Assembly: GCA_019058515.1 (NCBI GenBank)
Contig: JAHPYY010000182.1
Span: 1 to 8,076, forward strand
Direction: 5' to 3'
Length of the DNA stretch: 8,076 nucleotides
Origin: Promethearchaeota archaeon
Lineage (GTDB): Archaea; Asgardarchaeota; Lokiarchaeia; Sigynarchaeales; SOKP01
Part shown: positions 1 to 4,385 of the stretch, one piece after another
Layout of the letters: every line of letters starts with the position of its first letter
Numbering within the stretch: the first letter of the stretch is position 1
The notes under the pieces: model-generated
Told to the model about the DNA's origin: nothing
Seen by the model: only the letters and a program-made list of their open reading frames with translations
Databases searched by the model: none
Translations under genes and position numbers: made by a program

Positions 1-2
1 AC

Positions 3-92
3 GAAAGGTTGATTGAGCGATTTAGCAAACTATTAACCTTTTACGAAAACCTCAAAGTGTACAAAGATTTCCATCGAGAATTAAAGAACTAA
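3..92 (+). CDS. C-terminal tail of an unidentified protein (5' end outside window)
   Basis: An open frame enters from the left edge and gives 29 residues before a TAA at 90-92. It begins ERLIERFSKLLTFYENL and ends DFHRELKN, a charged, probably helical tail. The other two plus frames stop within the first 15 bases, so this is the only plus frame that could carry a gene end here. The fragment is too short to identify. A RxxERF-type stretch near the end occurs in some DDE transposases, so a transposase tail is possible, but this is a guess. It converges on the YjjX-family gene with about 52 bp between the two stop codons. Confidence 0.35.
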   Translation, partial: ERLIERFSKLLTFYENLKVYKDFHRELKN

Positions 93-144
93 ATTCGAGT
101 GGAGACATTAAGAAATTGTATTTGAACAACTGTATTTTTATCAT

Positions 145-729
145 CTACTTTTTGTAATATAATTCCTTGTTTATAATAGGCAATAACGCACACATTACTG
201 CGCTTGTTAATAGTTCAGTTCGATTCATTTGATTTTTGCTAAGAAATCCAATAGCTCCTGCCTCGTATTTTAGATTGATGTTATGTGCCATATTTCCTAA
301 TAGGTTTCCAATCTCTAGATCTTCATTTTGGAGAATTTGTTCAACAATCTGGGAAGGATATTCGAAGCTAACTCCAGTACCTAGAGAAATTTTTCCTAAT
401 TCGTCAATGATAACACAAAATTGAAAATCCATGTATCCAGTTAATGTATAGGGGATTTTTATTAATCCAGCTTCTATTCCAACTCCAAAAGGCTTAATAT
501 CGTTGTTTTTTGAAGGTTTTAAGGCAGAAAACGCACCCTTAGCCCTATTAACCGCGCCACTTATAGTTTCTTCGAAACCGATCGGTTGATCTGGTACACG
601 CGAATCGACGAGAAAACTGTGTAAGTAATGGATTTGATAATATTTTTCGAATGCAATTTTCGTTGCGTTAATTTTAGTGGGATTCTTTGAACCGATTCCT
701 ATTATGACTTCTTCTCGTTTATTGCTCAC
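145..729 (-). CDS. yjjX: Inosine/xanthosine triphosphatase, YjjX/DUF84 family
   Basis: This 194-residue protein matches the non-canonical purine NTP phosphatase family that clears ITP and XTP from the cytoplasmic nucleotide pool. Visible family motifs are GSKNPTK at residues 13-19 (nucleotide-binding loop after strand 1), DQPIGFEET at 47-55 followed by GAVNRAK, GVGIEAG at 82-88 (usually GVGIEGG), and a C-terminal GFLSKNQMNRTELLTSAV block at about 161-178. Length is normal for the family (about 170-190). The start is GTG at 727-729, supported by a strong GAGGTGA ribosome site five to six bases upstream and by a four-base overlap with the stop of the upstream Maf gene, implying translational coupling. 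It is the second gene of the Maf-YjjX operon. Family assignment is firm; exact substrate preference is inferred from the family. Confidence 0.88.
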   Translation of the reverse strand: MSNKREEVIIGIGSKNPTKINATKIAFEKYYQIHYLHSFLVDSRVPDQPIGFEETISGAVNRAKGAFSALKPSKNNDIKPFGVGIEAGLIKIPYTLTGYMDFQFCVIIDELGKISLGTGVSFEYPSQIVEQILQNEDLEIGNLLGNMAHNINLKYEAGAIGFLSKNQMNRTELLTSAVMCALLPIINKELYYKK

Positions 730-1334
730 AATTTCACCTCAAGAAGATTATAATTGAAATTTTTTTTAAGTAATCTATACAATAAACTTGATGGTAAACC
801 TAACACATTAGTGGGAGAGCCAACTATTGAATTGATAAATAAGTTTGCCCTTTCTCTTATTGAATAAGCGCCTGCTCTTCCTTTCCACTCTCCACAGGCA
901 ATATACAAATCAATATCTTCCGAAGATAATTCGAGAAAGGTTACTTCTGAGGTTGCGTAATCAATGACTAGTCTATCACTGTTGGTGCTGCATATAGCTA
1001 ATCCCGTTATTAACTTATGGGTTTTACCAGACAATTCAGCTAAAATTCTCTTAGCTTCTCCTTCGTCAGAGGCTTTTCCAATCACATTTCCGCATATTTC
1101 TACTATTGTGTCTGCTGCGATGACAATTCCTTCGTTTCCTCTTTCTTTTAATTTTGTGAGTGCCCTTCTGGCTTTTTCCTTAGCGAGAACTTTTACAAGC
1201 TCGAATGGATTTTTAATCTTAATTTTAAACTTTGATTCATCGATATCAGATACTACTATATTAAAAGGAATTTTAATTTGCTCTAGAAGCATCTTTCTAT
1301 CAACCGATTTTGACGCCAAATATAATTTGAGCAA
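726..1334 (-). CDS. maf: Maf-family nucleoside triphosphate pyrophosphatase
   Basis: Maf proteins hydrolyse non-canonical or excess nucleoside triphosphates (dTTP/UTP or modified bases) to the monophosphate and pyrophosphate. Landmarks, numbered from the TTG at 1334: LYLASKSVDRKMLL at 5-18, AADTIV with the catalytic Asp at 73-78, IGKASDEGEAKRIL at 85-98 then LSGKTHKLITG, GEWKGRAGAYSI at 138-149, and GSPTNVLGLP at 162-171. Total is 202 residues, the usual family size. Two sites deviate: the phosphate-binding LASxSPRR signature reads LASKSVDR (Pro-Arg replaced by Val-Asp), and the usual IQG after AGAY is IRE. The start is uncertain. TTG at 1343 is in frame but touches the GAGAGG ribosome site, whereas TTG at 1334 lies eight bases after GAGGT and gives the normal family N-terminus, so 1334 is preferred. 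It is coupled to yjjX by a GTGA overlap. Confidence 0.87.
   Translation of the reverse strand: MLKLYLASKSVDRKMLLEQIKIPFNIVVSDIDESKFKIKIKNPFELVKVLAKEKARRALTKLKERGNEGIVIAADTIVEICGNVIGKASDEGEAKRILAELSGKTHKLITGLAICSTNSDRLVIDYATSEVTFLELSSEDIDLYIACGEWKGRAGAYSIRERANLFINSIVGSPTNVLGLPSSLLYRLLKKNFNYNLLEVKL
734..740 (-). promoter_or_regulatory. Ribosome binding site GAGGTGA that fixes the GTG start of yjjX
   Basis: On the minus strand GAGGTGA is followed by AATT and then GTG. It complements the archaeal 16S 3' end closely. It lies inside the last codons of the Maf gene, so ribosomes finishing Maf at the GTGA overlap (726-729) are well placed to restart on yjjX. Confidence 0.7.
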
Positions 1335-1473
1335 TTCTAACAACCTCTCTTGGATAATTAATAAATTTACAATTGGTTAATTCAATATTCCTTTAATTTT
1401 AAAATCATTACAAGGGAATATTTTCAATGTCAAGTAGTATGAATATATTACATTTTTAAACTAAACTACTAAA

Positions 1474-1483
1474 TAATATATTA
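1474..1483 (+). promoter_or_regulatory. Candidate TATA box for the 1514 membrane-protein gene
   Basis: TAATATATTA lies about 35 bp (centre) upstream of the ATG at 1514, matching an archaeal TATA box with initiation near 1503 and a leader of only about ten bases. There is no Shine-Dalgarno sequence before that ATG, consistent with a short leader. The background is AT-rich, so position is the main support. Confidence 0.4.
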
Positions 1484-1571
1484 ACGATTTTTTAAATTCG
1501 GAATTCAATCACCATGTTATCACCAATAGGGTTACTCAATAGTTTAACTGGTTCTGGGTCGTTTTGTTCGG

Positions 1572-2279
1572 TTGCTTTTTGGCGCGTTAGTGATTTATCA
1601 ATCTTACAAAAAAGAGACCAGACTATTGTTTTATCTAGGTTTTCTCATAATTTTTGTAAGTTTATTAAACCTGGGTCAATTAGTTGATTCCTTGACGATA
1701 TTAATAACGGGAACTAATTTAGATCCACCAGTCATATATGTTCTATTATGCTACACTTGGATAGCTCCATCCGTTATAATTGGATTTTATATTGGAGCAG
1801 AACCTATCTTGCTGAAATGGAAGACGATAATCATGATAATTTACATGGTGTTGGGAGTCATTTTTGAGTTGTTTTTGTGGTTTGATACTGAAAATTCATT
1901 CACTTTCAATTTACCTGAAACTCTTGGAGAATATATAATTGATGTAAATTTTAATATAGGACACCCAACATTCATCCTAATTGCGATATTCATTGTCACA
2001 GTTATTTTTTTCTTTGGCTTAGGTTTTCTATACAATAGCTTGAAATCTTCAGGTATTATTAAAAGAAAATTCTTACTCCTTTCTGCTGGTTGGTTTGTTT
2101 TTGCCATTACAGGGGTATTCGATTCGTTATCCGCGCCAAGTAATTTTTTATTTCTAATTCGAATTGGAATGATCTTATCCTCGTGGTTTTGGTATTTTGG
2201 AATAAAAGAAACTCATATAAAAATTAAAGATGTCAAATTTAAAGATAAAGGGTTTAATAACGAAGAACAGATAAAATAA
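1572..2279 (+). CDS. Seven-helix membrane protein, main membrane segment of the frameshifted gene
   Basis: The longest intact stretch reads 235 residues from TTG 1572, but this TTG has no ribosome site and cuts helix 1 in half, so it is not a convincing start; ATG 1514 in another frame is better. Helices, numbered from TTG: remainder of helix 1 (1-10), then about 18-45, 53-75, 83-104, 131-156, 164-186 and 191-211. KETR and KRK clusters flank helices. The tail after KETHIKIKDVKFKD is charged, polar and cytoplasm-like, and stops abruptly at TAA just after an A run. Helices 6-7 carry RKFLLLSAGWF, a DSL triplet and RIGMILSSWFWYFGI, closely paralleled in the next gene. The protein is presumably in the cytoplasmic membrane. 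No transport or catalytic motif is visible and the function is unknown. Confidence 0.7.
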   Translation: MLFGALVIYQSYKKETRLLFYLGFLIIFVSLLNLGQLVDSLTILITGTNLDPPVIYVLLCYTWIAPSVIIGFYIGAEPILLKWKTIIMIIYMVLGVIFELFLWFDTENSFTFNLPETLGEYIIDVNFNIGHPTFILIAIFIVTVIFFFGLGFLYNSLKSSGIIKRKFLLLSAGWFVFAITGVFDSLSAPSNFLFLIRIGMILSSWFWYFGIKETHIKIKDVKFKDKGFNNEEQIK

Positions 2280-2560
2280 TTGAGATATTAAAAACTTCTA
2301 AGCCAACGAGAATTACTGAAGAAGAAGTATCGATTTCCAAAGAGAGGAAAACTTGTTTGGTATGTAAAAGTAAACTTGGAGGTTTTAATTTCATTTGTAC
2401 AGAATGTGGAGCGCTCTATTGTGAAAAATGTGTTCGAGCACTTATTGAATTAGAAAACGGTTGTTGGGTATGTCAAGAACCATTTGATGAATCCAAACCT
2501 ATTAAACTCTCAGATGAAAAAGTGTATCTGAATGAACTTCATAAAAACACTAAAAAATAG
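2276..2560 (+). CDS. FYVE/RING-like eight-cysteine zinc finger, C-terminal domain of the frameshifted gene
   Basis: The frame reads a linker (IIEILKTSKPTRITEEEV, then SISKERK) followed by CLVC, CTEC, CEKC and CWVC. The spacing is CX2C-X10-CX2C-X4-CX2C-X10-CX2C, the four-pair cross-brace pattern of FYVE and some RING-like domains that bind two zinc ions; CTECGALYCEKC resembles the core of FYVE fingers. The basic RHHC motif that binds phosphatidylinositol 3-phosphate in FYVE domains is absent. There is no ATG or GTG between the upstream in-frame stop (2258-2260) and the finger. The only standard start, TTG 2357, lies between the two cysteines of the first pair and would destroy it. The domain therefore most likely belonged to the preceding membrane protein, which ends in another frame within the same 20 bases. 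Expected on the cytoplasmic side; partner unknown. Confidence 0.72.
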   Translation: MIEILKTSKPTRITEEEVSISKERKTCLVCKSKLGGFNFICTECGALYCEKCVRALIELENGCWVCQEPFDESKPIKLSDEKVYLNELHKNTKK

Positions 2561-2640
2561 ATAATATCATAAACAAGGATTCTAGGCTATCATTATATCT
2601 TATTAGAAAAAGCATTATTTTATTAAAAAAAAAATCTAAA

Positions 2641-2650
2641 TTATTATAAT
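2641..2650 (+). promoter_or_regulatory. Possible TATA box for the 2677 membrane-protein gene
   Basis: TTATTATAAT is centred about 31 bp before ATG 2677, the position expected for a leaderless archaeal transcript. No Shine-Dalgarno sequence precedes the ATG. A run of ten A (2625-2634) lies just upstream. Weak evidence in AT-rich DNA. Confidence 0.3.
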
Positions 2651-2676
2651 AAAACAACTAAACTAAGTATATTAAG

Positions 2677-3402
2677 ATGGTATTAGAAACTATTGATTAT
2701 ATAAATGGGATTTTTAGTATTATATTCGTAGTAATTTCGTTAATTCTTGGTTTGTTAATATTTGTTAAGTATTTTCAGAATAAAAATATCAATTTTATTT
2801 ATATCTCTCTTACGTGGATTTTTATAAGCTGTGGCTGGTGGGGTACCAGTTTATCCTTCCTTTGGACATTTTTTGAGGAAGATGGCTTAACATTAGAAGC
2901 TATCTTGTTATTAAATTTTATGCCTTTACCTTTAGGATTATTTTCTTGGTTAACGGCTTATACTAATTTTTTATATAAAGAAAAGCAAAAAATGGTTCTA
3001 CTTTTAGTTTTAATAATAACAGTGGTATTTTACGCTTCTTTCATAAGTTATATTATCATAGATCCCAATTTAATAGCAGTGAAAATATCACCTGTCGATA
3101 CTAGCGCAAAATTCTCGTTTTTAATTATATACTTGCTATTCTTCATATTTTTGATGTTAGTAACGGGGATTCATTTCGCTATAAAAACTATAAAAGTAGA
3201 AGATCGCGAAACAAAACTAAAAGGTAAATTGTTATTATTTGCATTTCCGACGTTTATAATTGCTGCACTTTTAGATTCCTTAATTCCGACGAATGCGTTG
3301 ACCTTAATCATATTTCGAACGCTATTAATAATAAGTGCACTCCTTTTTTATTGGGGATTTATTTTGCCTAAATATTTTAAGAAGATATTTAATTTAGATT
3401 GA
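2677..3402 (+). CDS. Seven-helix membrane protein of a Lokiarchaeal-type family, function unknown
   Basis: The 241-residue product starts at ATG 2677 and has about seven membrane helices: roughly 7-31, 40-66, 74-97, 105-128, 143-170, 182-201 and 207-230. The short C-terminal tail is basic (PKYFKKIFNLD), and KYFQNK and YKEKQK lie on loops, suggesting a cytoplasmic C-terminus. A loop with DPNLIAVKISPVDTSAK precedes helix 5. Helices 6-7 (KGKLLLFAFPTF, LLDSL, FRTLLIISALLFYWGF) align by eye with those of the preceding broken gene (RKFLLLSAGWF, FDSL, RIGMILSSWFWYFGI), suggesting the two are distant relatives side by side. It lacks the zinc-finger tail. I recall many paralogs of this type in Lokiarchaeal genomes. 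No enzymatic or transport motif is visible. Confidence 0.75.
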   Translation: MVLETIDYINGIFSIIFVVISLILGLLIFVKYFQNKNINFIYISLTWIFISCGWWGTSLSFLWTFFEEDGLTLEAILLLNFMPLPLGLFSWLTAYTNFLYKEKQKMVLLLVLIITVVFYASFISYIIIDPNLIAVKISPVDTSAKFSFLIIYLLFFIFLMLVTGIHFAIKTIKVEDRETKLKGKLLLFAFPTFIIAALLDSLIPTNALTLIIFRTLLIISALLFYWGFILPKYFKKIFNLD

Positions 3403-3470
3403 AATACAATTATTATTATTTCAGTAAAAATCAATAATACTAGAAAAATCGTAATTCTTGGCTAAAATCA

Positions 3471-3881
3471 ATGGTAAAAGTCATTCAAGATATTTGGATA
3501 CAAAATATTCAAGGGATTGTTTTATTCTGTCGTGTTTTTGACGAAAAAGTAGAAAGTCAGCTTTTTGGGGCGTTAATGAGCGCTTTAAATACTTTTGCAG
3601 AGCAAATCTCGAAAGATGGCTTATCTCAATTCGAATTAAGTAAGAAAAGATTTACAATTTTGAAAAGATACGACCTTCTTTTCATAGGAACATGCGATAA
3701 GAAATCTAAAGAGCAGAAGGTAATGAAAGAGTTGGAAACCATCGCAGATCGATTCGCAGAAACTTATTCTAATGTTCTAACTCCAGAGTGGGACGGAAAT
3801 ATCTCCGTATTTAATGAATTTGAAGAAAAGATTGGTGGATCGTTAGAAGATCCTTTAAAACAATTTTGGAAGGATTTTTAA
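3471..3881 (+). CDS. Longin/SNARE-like domain protein
   Basis: The 136-residue soluble protein fits a stand-alone longin-like (SNARE-like) fold. Strands are at about 4-10 and 15-20 (IQDIWIQNIQGIVLFCRVF), helix 1 at 29-47 (LFGALMSALNTFAEQI), strands at 51-58, 60-66 and 68-74 (ELSKKRFTILKRYDLLFIG), then helices at 78-100 and 109-133. The order beta-beta-alpha-beta-beta-beta-alpha-alpha and the GIVLF and DLLFIG strands match longin domains, used in eukaryotes in trafficking complexes (Sec22/VAMP7, adaptin sigma, TRAPP) and abundant in Asgard archaea. It would be cytoplasmic; partners may be small GTPases or membranes, but none is encoded here. The ATG has no clear ribosome site, so a short leader is likely. 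It converges on the MoaD-like gene with only eight bases between stops. Roadblock/LC7 is the main alternative fold. Confidence 0.68.
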   Translation: MVKVIQDIWIQNIQGIVLFCRVFDEKVESQLFGALMSALNTFAEQISKDGLSQFELSKKRFTILKRYDLLFIGTCDKKSKEQKVMKELETIADRFAETYSNVLTPEWDGNISVFNEFEEKIGGSLEDPLKQFWKDF

Positions 3882-3889
3882 CTGGCAGT

Positions 3890-4189
3890 TCATCCTCCAA
3901 AATAAAGGTAAAGAAACGCTAAATCGTCGCCATTTTTAATTATCTGGTTTAAAAAGTTTTCATCTCGGTAAGACCTGCCGTTTACAATTATAGACAAAAA
4001 CGAGCTGAATTCATTTGCATTTTTCTTGTCCCACAGTAATTCTTTAAATTTATTCCCATATTTTACATAGAAATATTCGAGTAACTCTTTTAGCGTAAGT
4101 TCCTTTTCTAACATGAATTTTTCGTTAGTTTTTTTTGTCACTTCATTAAAAGGCGGTTCGAAACGTACAGTTATAGAGATTTGTGAAAT
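3890..4189 (-). CDS. MoaD/ubiquitin-like small sulfur-carrier protein with C-terminal Gly-Gly
   Basis: This beta-grasp protein (99 residues from the proposed start) resembles MoaD, ThiS and the archaeal SAMP modifiers. Strand 1 is SITVRFEPPF (5-14), strand 2 EKFMLEKEL (23-31), helix 1 TLKELLEYFYVKYGNKFKELL (32-52), then IIVNGRSY (67-74), the NGDDLAFLYL strand (86-95) and a terminal FGG directly before the stop, so no processing is needed to expose Gly-Gly. The usual role is to carry a thiocarboxylate sulfur to molybdopterin or tungstopterin; some archaeal members are also conjugated to proteins. The first in-frame standard start is GTG at 4139-4141, which would delete strand 1. The frame continues to a TGA at 4196-4198, and AUU 4187-4189 lies six bases after GGAGTGA, so AUU is preferred. 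No E1-like enzyme or MoaE is visible; the nearby AOR would use the cofactor. Confidence 0.75.
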   Translation of the reverse strand: MSQISITVRFEPPFNEVTKKTNEKFMLEKELTLKELLEYFYVKYGNKFKELLWDKKNANEFSSFLSIIVNGRSYRDENFLNQIIKNGDDLAFLYLYFGG

Positions 4190-4194
4190 GATGT

Positions 4195-4202
4195 ATCACT
4201 CC
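4195..4202 (-). promoter_or_regulatory. Ribosome binding site GGAGTGAT pointing to the AUU start of the MoaD-like gene
   Basis: On the minus strand GGAGTGA (4202-4196) is a near-consensus archaeal Shine-Dalgarno sequence. Six bases (TACATC) separate it from ATT at 4187-4189. No comparable site stands before the downstream GTG at 4141. Confidence 0.6.
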
Positions 4203-4218
4203 AATTTTATAGGATGAT

Positions 4219-4230
4219 ATATAGCTATAT
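4219..4230. promoter_or_regulatory. 12-bp perfect palindrome between TATA box and predicted start of the MoaD-like transcript
   Basis: ATATAGCTATAT is its own reverse complement. It lies immediately downstream of the minus-strand TATA box (4237-4244) and covers the expected region of transcription initiation, a typical place for an archaeal repressor site. AT-only palindromes arise readily here; the central GC makes this one slightly less trivial. Confidence 0.3.
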
Positions 4231-4236
4231 TTGACA

Positions 4237-4244
4237 TATATAAA
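4237..4244 (-). promoter_or_regulatory. TATA box (TTTATATA) for the MoaD-like gene
   Basis: The minus strand reads TTTATATA, a near-ideal archaeal TATA element, preceded by AAAAAGTTG. Initiation about 25 bases downstream would fall near 4215, leaving a leader of about 26 bases that contains the GGAGTGAT site and leads to AUU 4189. Confidence 0.6.
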
Positions 4245-4253
4245 CAACTTTTT

Positions 4254-4281
4254 AAATTTAATTTTTAATGAAATTAAATTT
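4254..4281. repeat. Perfect 11-bp inverted repeat with 6-base loop in the divergent promoter region
   Basis: AAATTTAATTT (4254-4264) and AAATTAAATTT (4271-4281) are exact reverse complements separated by TTAATG. All pairs are A-T. The repeat lies upstream of both divergent TATA boxes (4237-4244 minus, 4335-4342 plus), so it could be an operator shared by the MoaD-like and thymidylate synthase genes, or merely a consequence of base composition. Confidence 0.45.
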
Positions 4282-4334
4282 CACAGTAATTCATTGCGAT
4301 GTATGAGGGTTTTATTAAAAAAGTAATAAATAAC

Positions 4335-4342
4335 TTATAAAA
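4335..4342 (+). promoter_or_regulatory. TATA box (TTATAAAA) for the thymidylate synthase gene
   Basis: TTATAAAA centred about 47 bp before ATG 4386 predicts initiation near 4364 and a leader of about 20 bases. No Shine-Dalgarno match is seen before the ATG. Confidence 0.45.
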
Positions 4343-4385
4343 CACAAAAACTTAAAATTACATAATTACTGCTAAACCTATTAAT

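Larger units (their letters stand above)
1514..2560 (+). pseudogene. Frameshifted gene: seven-helix membrane protein fused to an eight-Cys zinc finger
   Basis: Four adjacent reading-frame segments add up to one protein of about 349 residues. From ATG 1514, frame 2 gives MLSPIGLLNSLTGSG, a hydrophobic N-terminus. Frame 1 (from 1561) gives VLFGCF. Frame 0 (from about 1581) gives GALVIYQSYKK and six further membrane helices to a TAA at 2277. Frame 2 again (from 2276) gives a linker and zinc finger to the TAG at 2558. Every switch is what one missing base would produce, and each lies at a homopolymer: GGG 1556-1558, TTTTT 1576-1580, AAAA 2273-2276. Adding one base to each run restores an uninterrupted frame whose pieces join like the Lokiarchaeal family I remember (N-terminus MLSPIGL, seven helices, linker with EEVSISKE, CxxC finger). 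It could be a real pseudogene, homopolymer sequencing error, or less likely recoding. Neighbouring genes are intact. Confidence 0.72.

Noticed and set aside
1..92. A mobile-element boundary at the left edge (transposase tail).
   Set aside because: Only 29 residues are visible, no terminal inverted repeat or target duplication is seen, and the similarity to transposase ends is too loose to claim.
964..1380. An open reading frame on the plus strand opposite the Maf gene.
   Set aside because: It is antisense to a well-matched Maf protein, has no recognisable domain and its serine- and leucine-rich content is typical of a shadow frame. The same applies to open frames opposite yjjX, the 1572 gene and AOR.
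2625..2634. A run of ten A between the zinc-finger and second membrane gene, as a terminator or phase-variable tract.
   Set aside because: It is A, not T, on the coding strand, lies outside any gene and has no hairpin beside it. It is treated as ordinary AT-rich intergenic DNA.
1460..2676. A shared ACTAAACTA...TATATTAA element upstream of both seven-helix genes (1460-1483 and 2657-2674).
   Set aside because: The exact match is only nine bases plus a TATA-like run in very AT-rich DNA, with different spacing and distance to the start codons.
3890..4141. GTG at 4139-4141 as the start of the MoaD-like gene.
   Set aside because: It removes the first beta-strand and has no ribosome site, while the upstream translation fits the family and follows GGAGTGA.
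4196..4237. A 13-codon reading frame (MSNIAIYHPIKLE) directly upstream of the MoaD-like gene and in the same frame, as a leader peptide or N-terminal extension.
   Set aside because: Its ATG overlaps the predicted TATA box (4237-4244), so it would lie upstream of the transcription start. Its TGA also separates it from the MoaD-like frame.
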